Shown: piece by piece, positions 22,659 through 30,429 of the stretch
How positions within the stretch are numbered: position 1 is the stretch's first letter
Layout: each line of letters starts with the position of its first letter
Assembly (NCBI RefSeq): GCF_016806835.2
Contig: NZ_CP086113.1
Coordinates: 465,002 to 529,001, forward strand
DNA: 64,000 bases
Direction of reading: 5' to 3'
Source: Skermanella rosea
GTDB lineage: Bacteria; Pseudomonadota; Alphaproteobacteria; Azospirillales; Azospirillaceae
Notes under the pieces: generated by a model
What the model saw: the letters and a program-made list of their open reading frames with translations, nothing else
Database searches by the model: none
Told to the model about the DNA's origin: nothing
Translations under genes and position numbers: made by a program

Positions 22659-22728
22659 TCGTCGTTTGCTTCCGGCCATACGATGCGGGAAGTCTACGGA
22701 CAGCGAAATCGGCAACGAAGGACGGAGA

Positions 22729-23331
22729 ATGATCGACTTCAGCCATCTCATCGCCGGCACGCCGGCATTCACGGAGCGCCTCGACCGGGTCGAGGCACCC
22801 GACGGGCGGGACGTGGTGTCCTTCTGGCGCGAAGCGGGTCCGGATCTCTGGTTCGCCAAGGACGAGGGCTTCGACCGGCTCTTCCGGGAGCGGTTCCTGG
22901 ACCTCCACGAGGCCGCCGCCCGAGGCGACCTGGACCGCTGGGCGGAGACGCCCGAGGGGGCGCTGGCGTTGATCCTGCTGCTCGACCAGTTCCCTCGGAA
23001 TGCCTTCCGCAACTCCCCGCGCATGTATGGCTCCGATCCGATGGCGCGCGCGGTCGCCCGATCCGCCGTGGAGCGCGGTCACGACATCCGGGTGGAGCGT
23101 GCGCTCCGCCCTTTCGTGTACCTGCCTTTCGGCCATTCGGAGTCCCTCGCGGACCAGAACCTTTCGGTATCGATGGCCGAGCGCATGGGCGGCGTCGAGG
23201 TCGGACACGCGCGGCGGCACCGCGACATCATCCGCCGGTTCGGTCGCTTTCCCCATCGCAACCCCATCCTCGGACGGGAGACGACCCCGGAGGAGCGCCG
23301 CTACCTGGACGAGGGCGGGTTCGCCGGGTGA
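22729..23331 (+). CDS. DUF924 family protein
   Basis: A 200-residue alpha-helical protein; ATG 22729 has GAAGGA and GGAG just upstream. It shows the DUF924 pattern: VVSFWREAGPDLWFAKDEGF, LALILLLDQFPRNAFRNSPR, MYGSDPMARAVARSAVERGH, VYLPFGHSESLADQN and HRDIIRRFGRFPHRNPILGR. The structure is TPR-like and the biochemical function unknown. It is divergent from the LysR gene, which probably controls it. The 3' end abuts a broken RTX gene on the opposite strand. Confidence 0.9.
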   Translation: MIDFSHLIAGTPAFTERLDRVEAPDGRDVVSFWREAGPDLWFAKDEGFDRLFRERFLDLHEAAARGDLDRWAETPEGALALILLLDQFPRNAFRNSPRMYGSDPMARAVARSAVERGHDIRVERALRPFVYLPFGHSESLADQNLSVSMAERMGGVEVGHARRHRDIIRRFGRFPHRNPILGRETTPEERRYLDEGGFAG

Positions 23332-23987
23332 GCGGACATGCATCGATAGGACCAGGGCATCCCCGCCCTCCAGCCGGTCGTCGGCCCTGAAGCCCTGGTC
23401 GGAGGCTTCGGATCCGTAGCTGCCCGACAGGACGTCGTCGCCCCCGTGCCCCTTGACGTGCCAGGTGGCCCAGTCGTTGACGCCGATCCTGTTGTTCCGG
23501 TCGTTCCCGTCGAACTCGATCCACGGCCCGATGTCGATGATCGGCGTCGCCAGGACGGTGAAATTCTCCACATGCCCGAGCTGGGTGCCGTCCTCGGTGA
23601 AGAAATCTCCCTGGTACTCCACCGTGTCGATGCCCTCGCCGGGATCCTCCCTCACGAAGCTGCTGACATCCTCGAACACGCTTCCGTACACACGGTAGAA
23701 ATCGTCGCCGGGGCCGCCCACCAGGATGTTGTCGTACCACCAGCCGCCATCCAGCTCGTCAAGCGTATCGTCGCCGGCGCCGCCCCGGACGGTGTCGGAG
23801 CCGTTGCCGCCGCCCAGGAAGTCGTTCCCGCTGTCCCCGTACAGCCATCCCCGCCGTCCTCGCCGTAGAGGGAGGCATCGCCGCCCAACCCCGACAGGAC
23901 GTCGTCGCCCCCGCGTCCGAAGAGCCTGTCCGCTTCCGCCGTCCCGCGCCGCACGTCGTCCGCGGCAGTTCCGCTCCAGCTGACCAT
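23332..23987 (-). pseudogene. Truncated and frameshifted RTX-type calcium-binding protein gene
   Basis: Reading leftwards from ATG 23987: MVSWSGTAADDVRRGTAEAD, then RLFGRGGDDVLSGLGGDASL YGEDGGDG. Near 23845-23855 the frame changes and the protein resumes as WLYGDSGNDFLGGGNGSDTV, RGGAGDDTLDELDGG, ILVGGPGDDFYRVYGS, GEGIDTVEYQGDF and GHGGDDVLSGSYGSE. These are Ca-binding nonapeptide (GGxGxDxLx) repeats of type I-secreted proteins. The frame then runs without a stop into the antisense of the DUF924 gene, so the natural C-terminus with its secretion signal is missing. One frameshift plus 3' truncation make it a remnant, unless the frameshift is a sequencing error. Confidence 0.7.
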
Positions 23988-24131
23988 TCCCGACCCTTCC
24001 CCATGCCTGGCTTGTCATCGTCAACTCAGAGTTTTGACACCGCCCCTGCCGGAGGTAAAGTCTCCGCGACGGGCCCTCGTCTTCCGGTTGACGGAGCGGG
24101 CCGCAGCCGCGAATGACTTGGAGAGTGTGAC

Positions 24132-25337
24132 ATGTCGACCACGGCCGCCGGAATACAGGAATGGGCACTTGCCGCCGGCTTGGAGGGCTTGTCCCAGGCG
24201 GAGCTGGTGACCGGCTACTGCGAGCGGCTCGTCGCCGCCGGCCTTCCCGTCTGGCGCGCCTCGGTGGGCGCCGATACGCTGCACCCGCTGATCGACGCCC
24301 AGGGACACCGCTGGATCGCCGGCGAAGGCCTGCGCGTCGAATTCTTCCCGCGCCTCACCCTGCGCGACGAGAACGACGAGTGGCGGTTTAGCACCTGGAA
24401 ATGGATGCTGGACCGGGGCGCCGTCGAGAACCGGTGGAACCTGTCGCGCGGGGAAGGCGCCGACCTCTTCCCGCTGCTGGCCGACCTCGCGGCATCGGGC
24501 GGAACCGATTACTGGACCCGGATCGTCCGCTACGGCGAGGGGGCCTTCCTGGGCGAGACGCGCGGCCTCGCGACGTCCTGGGCGACCCGCGAGCCGGGCG
24601 GGTTCGGGGAGGGCGACCTGGCCCTGATCAGGGCGACGCTTCCGGCCTTCACCCTCGCCTTCAAGGCCACCATGTCGATCGACACGGCGCGCACCGTGGT
24701 CTCCACATATCTGGGCGAGAACGTCGCCGACCGGATCCTGCGCGGCGAGATCGAGCGCGGCAAGGTCATGGCGGTCCGCAAGGTCCTGTGGTTCAGCGAC
24801 CTCGTCGGATTCACGCGGCTGGCCGACACGCTGCCCCACGAGCAGCTGATCGACCTGCTGAACGCCTATGCCGATTGCCTGGTCGGCGTGGTGCATGACC
24901 ATGGCGGCCAAGTCCTGAAGTTCCTGGGCGACGGCATCCTCGCCGCGATCGCCGGGGAGGCCTGCGTCGCCTGCGGGCGCGCGCTGGACGCCGCCGCCGC
25001 GGCCCGGCGGGCCGTCGCGGACCTCAACCGCGCGCGGTCGGCGGCCGGGCTGCCGACCACGGGGTTCACCCTTGCGCTCCACGAGGGCGAGGTGCTGTAC
25101 GGCAATGTCGGCAGCCGGGACCGGCTCGACTTCACGGTGGTGGGCCCGTCGGTCAACGAGGCGAGCCGGATCCAGGCGCTGTGCCGGTCGCTGGACCAGC
25201 CGATCCTGGTCTCGGAGAGTTTCGCCAGGGCCTGCGGTCCCGACACTCGGCGCCTGGTCTCGGTGGGCCGCTACGCCCTGCGGGGCATCGAGCGGCCGCA
25301 GGAACTCTTCACGCTGGATCACGGCGACGCCGGATAA
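24132..25337 (+). CDS. Class III adenylate/guanylate cyclase
   Basis: A 401-residue protein with a C-terminal class III nucleotide cyclase domain (about residues 215-395). KVLWFSDLVGFTRLADTLPH contains the first metal Asp (D223), KFLGDGILA the second (D267), and DFTVVGPSVNEASRI holds the purine-contacting Asp and the Asn/Arg pair that stabilises the transition state, so it should be active. The 210-residue N-terminal part (WRASVGADTLHPLIDAQGHR and on) is a soluble sensory-type region with no membrane helix and no motif I can name, as in a widespread rhizobial and azospirilla cyclase group. Product is probably cAMP. ATG 24132 follows GGAGAG. It is monocistronic. Confidence 0.88.
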   Translation: MSTTAAGIQEWALAAGLEGLSQAELVTGYCERLVAAGLPVWRASVGADTLHPLIDAQGHRWIAGEGLRVEFFPRLTLRDENDEWRFSTWKWMLDRGAVENRWNLSRGEGADLFPLLADLAASGGTDYWTRIVRYGEGAFLGETRGLATSWATREPGGFGEGDLALIRATLPAFTLAFKATMSIDTARTVVSTYLGENVADRILRGEIERGKVMAVRKVLWFSDLVGFTRLADTLPHEQLIDLLNAYADCLVGVVHDHGGQVLKFLGDGILAAIAGEACVACGRALDAAAAARRAVADLNRARSAAGLPTTGFTLALHEGEVLYGNVGSRDRLDFTVVGPSVNEASRIQALCRSLDQPILVSESFARACGPDTRRLVSVGRYALRGIERPQELFTLDHGDAG

Positions 25338-25472
25338 GTCCGGGGCAAATCGCCCTTATCCACAGAATCGGGGGATATCTCTGTGGGTTCCGGGCTTCCG
25401 GCCCGCGAATGGTTGATGTTTTGTTCCCGTTCGGACCGGCATACCCCGCCGCGGGGCGCGACGACACCGCAC

Positions 25473-26273
25473 CTAGATACCGCCTAGAAACCCGCGGATG
25501 GCGGCGATCAGCCCTTGCCGGTTCTCCCGATGCGGCACGTGCCCGGTCCCGGGAAGGATGTGGACGGTCCCGCGCCCCGCGGCGATGCGCCTGGGGTGTT
25601 CGCCGGACCCGTATTCGTCCCCGTCGCCGTGAACGGCGAGCACGGGGCAGCGGACCGCCGGCAGGACCTCGTCCAGGTTCCAGTCCGCGAACCCGGGTGA
25701 CATCCAGGTGCCGATCCAGGCGTTCACGACCCATTCGGCCTTGCCGCCATGGTATCTTGCCAGCCTCGCGAGGTTGGCGGGATCCTGGAACTCCCGCCGG
25801 GCGGCGCGGATCCCGTCAAGCGTCCTGTCCTCGACGAAGGCCTGGGCCGCGATCGTCACGAGCGCGCGGCACCGCGTCCCGAACCGGGCCGCCGTCTCGA
25901 CGGCCATGCCGCCGCCGACGCTGTGCCCGCAGGCGACGAAGTCCGTCACCCCGACCTGCTCGCACAGCGACGGGACCACCTGCCGCGCCTCCCTGGCGAT
26001 GAAATCGGGGTCCAGCGGTCCCGGATGGGGATCCGAGCGGCCGAAGCCGAGACGGTCGTAGGCGACGACGCGCCGGCCCGTCGCCGCGGCGAGCAGGCCG
26101 GGAAAATCGCGCCACAGCTCGACGCAGCCGAGGGAGTCGTGAAACAGCAGGACCGGCGCCGGCCGGCCGGACTCCGCGCCTTCCGGCGTCCAGATCCTGG
26201 CGAAGAGGCTCCCCTCCCCGATCGGAATCCGGCAATCGGTCTCCGTGACGGTCGGGGGCGGGGTGTCGGGCAT
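25473..26273 (-). CDS. Alpha/beta fold hydrolase
   Basis: A 266-residue alpha/beta hydrolase. Start ATG 26273 gives MPDTPPPTVTETDCRIPIGE. The fold is marked by VLLFHDSLGCVELWRDFPGL (oxyanion region), VVAYDRLGFGRSD, the nucleophile elbow FVACGHSVGGGMA (Ser), VLAVHGDGDEYGSGEHPRRI (Asp) and ILPGTGHVPHREN (His). This is the family of esterases, lactonases and carbon-carbon hydrolases; the substrate is unknown. It converges with the cyclase gene. The alternative start 17 residues upstream has no ribosome site. Confidence 0.87.
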   Translation of the reverse strand: MPDTPPPTVTETDCRIPIGEGSLFARIWTPEGAESGRPAPVLLFHDSLGCVELWRDFPGLLAAATGRRVVAYDRLGFGRSDPHPGPLDPDFIAREARQVVPSLCEQVGVTDFVACGHSVGGGMAVETAARFGTRCRALVTIAAQAFVEDRTLDGIRAARREFQDPANLARLARYHGGKAEWVVNAWIGTWMSPGFADWNLDEVLPAVRCPVLAVHGDGDEYGSGEHPRRIAAGRGTVHILPGTGHVPHRENRQGLIAAIRGFLGGI

Positions 26274-26296
26274 CTCGGGAATGTTCCTGTCCGGAG

Positions 26297-26644
26297 TTGG
26301 GATCGGGCGCGCCGGCCGGAACATACGTCGCGGCAGACCCGGATGCCCATAGCCGATTCCGGATCGGGCCGGGCATCCGGGCGTCCCGAAGCCACCGGCA
26401 GCCCCGGGACCGAGGTCGCGCGCCTGCCGATCGCCCTGACCGGGCGGGCGCCTATGGCGGCGACCGGATCTACTTCGACGATGGCTACTACGATTATTTG
26501 GAGACGACCACCGGCGTGTCCGAGTACGGCGGCAGGACGACGTTCCATGTGACGACCACCTACGACGGATATACCTACGGCGACATGACCGTGACGGTCG
26601 ACAAGGTCGGCCTGGAAGAGGGCGTGGACTACTTCTTCGTCTGA
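26297..26644 (+). pseudogene. Gene fragment: Tyr/Thr-rich beta protein C-terminus
   Basis: An open frame whose only start candidate is a TTG at 26297 and whose first two thirds look non-coding, but whose last 60 residues look like genuine protein: YGGDRIYFDDGYYDYLETTT, GVSEYGGRTTFHVTTTYDGY, TYGDMTVTVDKVGLEEGVDY, ending FFV. It is beta-strand-like and rich in Tyr, Thr and Gly. The last residues (GVDYFFV) resemble the extreme C-terminus of the RTX protein ending at 58107 (STDFFFV), the acidic-plus-hydrophobic ending typical of type I secretion signals. It is probably the severed 3' end of a secreted-protein gene; function unknown. Confidence 0.35.
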
Positions 26645-26803
26645 TCCCGCGGGATGCGCGGTCGCGGCGGACCGGCCAATCCGGAAACGGTGAATCCGGC
26701 CCGCCGTGATACCCTGGTATTCGGTGTCGGCGCCACCGCGCCGGCACCTTCCCTACCTTCCTCGCGAACCAGGACCAATCCCGTCATCGAAAGGAGCAGA
26801 GAC

Positions 26804-27628
26804 ATGGGCGTGATCACCACCCGGGACGGCGTCGACATCTTCTACAAGGACTGGGGCTCCGGCCGGCCGATCGTCTTCCATCACGGCTGGCCGCTCAGTT
26901 CCGACGACTGGGACGCGCAGATGCTCTACTTCCTCGACAAGGGCTACCGCGTCGTCGCCCATGACCGGCGCGGGCACGGCCGGTCGACCCAGGTCTGGAA
27001 CGGCCATGACATGGACCACTATGCCGCCGACGTCGCCGCCGTGGTGGAGCATCTCGATCTGCGCGACGCGATCCATGTCGGCCACTCCACGGGCGGCGGC
27101 GAGGCGGCCCGCTACGTCGCCCGGCACGGCCAAGGGCGCGTCGCCAAGCTCGTGCTGATCGGCGCGGTGCCGCCGATCATGGTGAAGACGGAGGCCAACC
27201 CGGACGGCCTGCCGGTCGAGGTGTTCGACGGCTTCCGGCAGCAGCTCGCCGCCAACCGGGCGCAGTTCTACCTGGATGTCGCGGGCGGTCCGTTCTACGG
27301 CTACAACCGTCCGGGAGCGGCGCCGTCGCAGGGTATCATCGAGAACTGGTGGCGCCAGGGCATGATGGGCGGCGCCAAGGCCCATTACGACGGTATCAAG
27401 GCTTTCTCTGAAACGGACTTCACCGCGGACCTCAAGGCGATCGACGTCCCGACGCTGGTGATGCATGGCGACGACGACCAGATCGTGCCGATCGCGGACT
27501 CGGCCCTGCTGTCCGCGAAGCTGCTGAAGAACGGGACGCTCAAGGTCTACGAGAAACTGCCGCACGGCATGTGCACCACCCATGCCGACATCATCAACCC
27601 CGACCTTCTCGCCTTCATCCAGGGCTGA
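26804..27628 (+). CDS. Alpha/beta hydrolase, non-heme chloroperoxidase type
   Basis: A 274-residue protein beginning [20 protein letters not shown] with AAGGAG 7 bases before the ATG. It has the cofactor-free haloperoxidase/esterase pattern: [59 protein letters not shown] (nucleophile Ser), [20 protein letters not shown] (Asp) and [20 protein letters not shown] (His), and the usual length of 273-278. These enzymes are serine esterases with perhydrolase activity that halogenate in vitro. Natural substrate unknown. It is followed by a strong terminator hairpin, so it is monocistronic. Confidence 0.9.
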   Translation: MGVITTRDGVDIFYKDWGSGRPIVFHHGWPLSSDDWDAQMLYFLDKGYRVVAHDRRGHGRSTQVWNGHDMDHYAADVAAVVEHLDLRDAIHVGHSTGGGEAARYVARHGQGRVAKLVLIGAVPPIMVKTEANPDGLPVEVFDGFRQQLAANRAQFYLDVAGGPFYGYNRPGAAPSQGIIENWWRQGMMGGAKAHYDGIKAFSETDFTADLKAIDVPTLVMHGDDDQIVPIADSALLSAKLLKNGTLKVYEKLPHGMCTTHADIINPDLLAFIQG

Positions 27629-27646
27629 GGCCAACCGCTCCTGACG

Positions 27647-27686
27647 GGTGCGCCGCCGGTTTCCCCGGGGAAACCGGCGGCGCACC
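27647..27686 (+). terminator. Terminator hairpin after the chloroperoxidase gene
   Basis: A perfect 20-base inverted repeat (27647-27666 with 27667-27686), with GGTGCGCCGCCGG at the outside and TTTCCCC/GGGGAAA at the centre, is followed by TTTCGG. The stem is exceptionally strong although the T-run is short. Confidence 0.75.
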
Positions 27687-27736
27687 TTTCGGTAATGCCA
27701 CGATCGCGGGACACCGCCGGACAGCGTGACGACGCC

Positions 27737-28240
27737 ATGACCCAACCCCCCTTCCGGATCGGGCCGGCCAGGACGGCCGCCGACTTCGAGACCGCGGCCC
27801 GCCTGTTCGAGCGATACGCCTCCTCGCTCGGGATCGACCTCGCCTACCAGGGCTTCGCCGAGGAGTTGGCGACCCTGCCGGGCAACTACGCGCCGCCGGC
27901 CGGCGAACTGCTCCTGGCGCACGGCATCGACGGCGAGCCGCTGGGCTGCGTGGCACTCCGGCCCATGGCGCCCGCCGGCTGCCCCGAGGCCGGCTGCTGC
28001 GAGATGAAGCGGCTCTACGTCCTGCCGCGGGGACGCGGCGTCGGTCTCGGCCGGGCGCTGGTCGATGCCATCCTCGCCGAGGCGGTGCGGATCGGATACC
28101 GTGAGATGCGGCTGGACACGCTGCCCACCCTGACCGAGGCGATCGCGCTGTACCGGAAGGCGGGATTCACGCCGATCGCCGCCTACTACGACACGCCCGT
28201 GCCGGGGACGATCTTCCTGGGACGGTCACTCGCCGGCTGA
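27737..28240 (+). CDS. GNAT family N-acetyltransferase
   Basis: A 167-residue acetyltransferase starting MTQPPFRIGPARTAADFETA. The core has GEPLGCVALRPMAPAGC, CCEMKRLYVLPRGRGVGLGR (beta4 and the R-G-x-G-x-G/A acetyl-CoA pyrophosphate loop), LVDAILAEAVRIGYREMRLD and TEAIALYRKAGFTPIAAYYD, the standard motif A/B of GNAT proteins. It resembles the CarD/PaiA-independent small-molecule acetyltransferase type with a CCEMKR strand. ATG 27737 is preferred over an upstream start 14 codons earlier because homologous proteins begin at this point. The acceptor is unknown. Confidence 0.88.
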   Translation: MTQPPFRIGPARTAADFETAARLFERYASSLGIDLAYQGFAEELATLPGNYAPPAGELLLAHGIDGEPLGCVALRPMAPAGCPEAGCCEMKRLYVLPRGRGVGLGRALVDAILAEAVRIGYREMRLDTLPTLTEAIALYRKAGFTPIAAYYDTPVPGTIFLGRSLAG

Positions 28241-28260
28241 CCCGGAGCCTGCCGCCCCCC

Positions 28261-28539
28261 CGGAGCGTGTCGGCAAACGACAGCGGATGTCATCATGCGT
28301 CCGCATCGGCGTCGCGGATGGGAGAGTTACCGTGCGAAAAAGCCGGCGGACGGTCAACCAAGGTCATCCCGGGTCATCCCGCCCGGCCCTGGACGCCGGC
28401 CCGCCTGCTGGCTTGGGCGAACCGGTCCGCACCGGGAAACCCATGATTCGGTTGTCAAAGACCCCGCGCGAGCGCCGGCAGCACCGTAGCAGAATCGTGA
28501 TAGGATTTCCATCCCAGAGACATGCCCGTCCAGCGGGAC
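28261..28539. repeat. Second dispersed repeat family, copy A
   Basis: This 279-base stretch recurs at 44601-44882 in the same orientation. Shared blocks include GTCGGCAAACGACAGCG, AAGGTCATCCC, GGCCCTGGACGCCGGCCCG, TTGGCTTGGGCGAACCG, GATTCGGTTGTCAAAGA (GATTTGGTTGTCAAAGA in copy B) and CGGCAGCACCGTAGCAGAA. Both copies lie in the 5' or 3' flank of small genes. No protein is encoded. It is followed directly by a signal-peptide-bearing hypothetical gene. Confidence 0.75.
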
Positions 28540-28598
28540 AGTGGAACCGGGGGTCCCGCCGCCCTGTTGTCCGTGGCAGCATGACAGGGAGAGGCTCG

Positions 28599-29111
28599 AT
28601 GATCCGCTGGCAGACGGTCTTACAGGTGACGGCCCTCGCGCTGTCGGTTCCCGCGGCCGGTGCGGGGGGAGCGGTCGCCCAGCAACCGGATCGGGCATCG
28701 TGCGCCGGTGTCATGACGGAGCAGTCGAGGAGCTTCACCGAGGACTGCCTGTCCGACCTCGCGACCTTCGTCGCGTCCCAGCCCGAAATGGCGGCGAAGG
28801 TCTATAGCGAGAAAGACAAGTCCTATGTGACCCTGACCCGCACCGATGACGGGCTTCGGGCCGAAGCGGTCAGCAAGTTCAACCATCCCCTCATGAAAGC
28901 GGACACTCCCGACATCCTCGAACGCCTCGGGTGGTCGGCCCCCGAGAACGAATCCGACAACTGGAAGAAGGACATCGGCAGCGCCAGCCTGGGCAACGGC
29001 GGTGCGGCGCGAGAGCTGGGCAAGGCCCTGGAAGCCTACGGCGTGAAGCAGGGAGAGGCGATCTCCCTGACGGTCGGACCGAAGCTCTCCGACCAGCCGA
29101 CGAGCCGATAG
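28599..29111 (+). CDS. Exported protein of unknown function, TY-Chap-like
   Basis: A 170-residue protein with GGGAGAGG before ATG 28599. Residues 1-28 form a signal peptide (MIRWQTVLQVTALALSVPAA then GAGGAVAQQ with a probable cleavage after AVA). The mature part contains KVYSEKDKSYVTLTRTDDGL, FNHPLMKADTPDILERLGWS and APENESDNWKKDIG, then a C-terminal helix ARELGKALEAYGVKQGEAIS. The LGW...NW pattern recalls TY-Chap/type III chaperone-like domains in secretion-independent proteins; this resemblance is tentative. Periplasmic location is likely. It is downstream of a dispersed repeat and converges with the LVIVD-protein operon. Confidence 0.7.
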   Translation: MIRWQTVLQVTALALSVPAAGAGGAVAQQPDRASCAGVMTEQSRSFTEDCLSDLATFVASQPEMAAKVYSEKDKSYVTLTRTDDGLRAEAVSKFNHPLMKADTPDILERLGWSAPENESDNWKKDIGSASLGNGGAARELGKALEAYGVKQGEAISLTVGPKLSDQPTSR

Positions 29112-29157
29112 GCCGGAATTCCCCTGCCGGATCGGGCCAGCTCCGGCGCGGCCGCCG

Positions 29158-30429
29158 TCAGATCAGCGGCTCAAGGATATCGAGGCCGCGGTTCCGGTCG
29201 ATCACGTGGACCAGCCCCCGGTCATCGACGAAGACGTCGTTGCTCTGGGCGCAGGGCTGACCCTTCGGGGGCTCGGGGATGAACCAGCCGATCTCCCGCG
29301 GGGCCGTGGGATCCGCGATGTCCAGCATGCGCAGGCCGCCGGAGAACCAGGTGCAATAGAGCCGGTCGCCGGTCACCCGTTCCTGGAACTGGTGCGCCCC
29401 GAAGCGCGCCCCGGCGCGGGCGAAGGGCGAGTCCAGCTCGCTCAGGTGGAACATGCCGATCGGCCTGATGTCGGCCCGGTCCTCCACGTCGAGGAACCAG
29501 AGCCCCCCATGGAGCTGGCCGCGGACATGGTCGTGCTCCTCGTCCACCGCGACCGCGACCTGGCGCCCCTGCCACCGCACCGGAACCGGGGCGACGGTGT
29601 GGGTCGGCTCCGGGAACGGCGGGTGGTAATCGTACGATCCTACCGTGCGCAGGTCGGTGATGTCGGACGCGTCGATCACCCGCAGCCCGGCATACCAGAC
29701 CGAGGCCCACAGCTCGTCGCCGAAGCGCAGCGCGTGGTGCAGGCGGTTGCGCAGCCCCGCCCAGTGCGGCGTTTCCCCGCCGGCCGCATGCTGGCCCGGC
29801 ATCCACCAGCGCGAGACCTCGGCCGGCCGGGCCGGATCGGCGATGTCGTAGACCACCAGGATATTGCCGACATAGCCCTCCATCTCCGTCGAGATGTAGG
29901 CGTAGCGGTCGTCCATGTCGAAGCGGTGGACGCCGACCCCGTGGGTGCGGACATAGGCGATCTCCCGCGGGCGGGTCCGGTCGGAGATGTCGTACACCTT
30001 GAAGCCGCCGTCGCGGTAGCCGTGCTCCAGCACGTGGCGCAGCCGGGGCAGCAGGTCTTCGGGGATCTTCAGGGCGGCGGCCAGCTCGGCGTCGGAGGGC
30101 GGCCGGCCGAGCCGGGCGGCAAGGTCGGACGCCGCCTCCGCCAGCCTCGCTCCCCGCCGCAGGGCGTGGCGGTCGTTCTGCTCGACGTTGGTGATCATCA
30201 GGTCGCCCACGACCCGGACCTTGTGGGTGTGGGAGGCTTCGTCCGGCAGTTCGACCGAGGCGGCGACCCGGGGATTGGCCGGATCGCGCACGTCCACGAT
30301 GGTGGTGCCGAAGGGCGGCTTCATGTGGCCGACGAAGGCGTGGCCGCCGGACACCGTCACCTGGCCTCCGCCGGGCAGGTCGAGGTGGCCGACCAGGCGG
30401 AGGTTCTTCGCGAGCGGCATGCCGGTCAT
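29158..30429 (-). CDS. LVIVD-repeat beta-propeller protein
   Basis: A 423-residue protein of LVIVD-type beta-propeller repeats: GHAFVGHMKPPFGTTIVDVR, GGFKVYDISDRTRPREIAYV, NILVVYDIADPARPAEVSRW, AGLRVIDASDITDLRTVGSY and GLRMLDIADPTAPREIGWFI, each ending in the DxSDP-type turn. Conserved His residues (HRFDMDD, HHAL, EEHDH, FGAHQ) may form a metal or catalytic site. No signal peptide is seen. ATG 30429 overlaps the TctA stop (ATGA), so it is the last gene of the hydrolase-TctC-TctB-TctA operon. Residues about 95-130 contain an inserted helical segment, DLAARLGRPPSDAELAAALK, that resembles sigma-70 region 3. Function unknown; a lactonase- or sensor-like role in the catabolic operon is inference. 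Confidence 0.8.
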   Translation of the reverse strand: MTGMPLAKNLRLVGHLDLPGGGQVTVSGGHAFVGHMKPPFGTTIVDVRDPANPRVAASVELPDEASHTHKVRVVGDLMITNVEQNDRHALRRGARLAEAASDLAARLGRPPSDAELAAALKIPEDLLPRLRHVLEHGYRDGGFKVYDISDRTRPREIAYVRTHGVGVHRFDMDDRYAYISTEMEGYVGNILVVYDIADPARPAEVSRWWMPGQHAAGGETPHWAGLRNRLHHALRFGDELWASVWYAGLRVIDASDITDLRTVGSYDYHPPFPEPTHTVAPVPVRWQGRQVAVAVDEEHDHVRGQLHGGLWFLDVEDRADIRPIGMFHLSELDSPFARAGARFGAHQFQERVTGDRLYCTWFSGGLRMLDIADPTAPREIGWFIPEPPKGQPCAQSNDVFVDDRGLVHVIDRNRGLDILEPLI

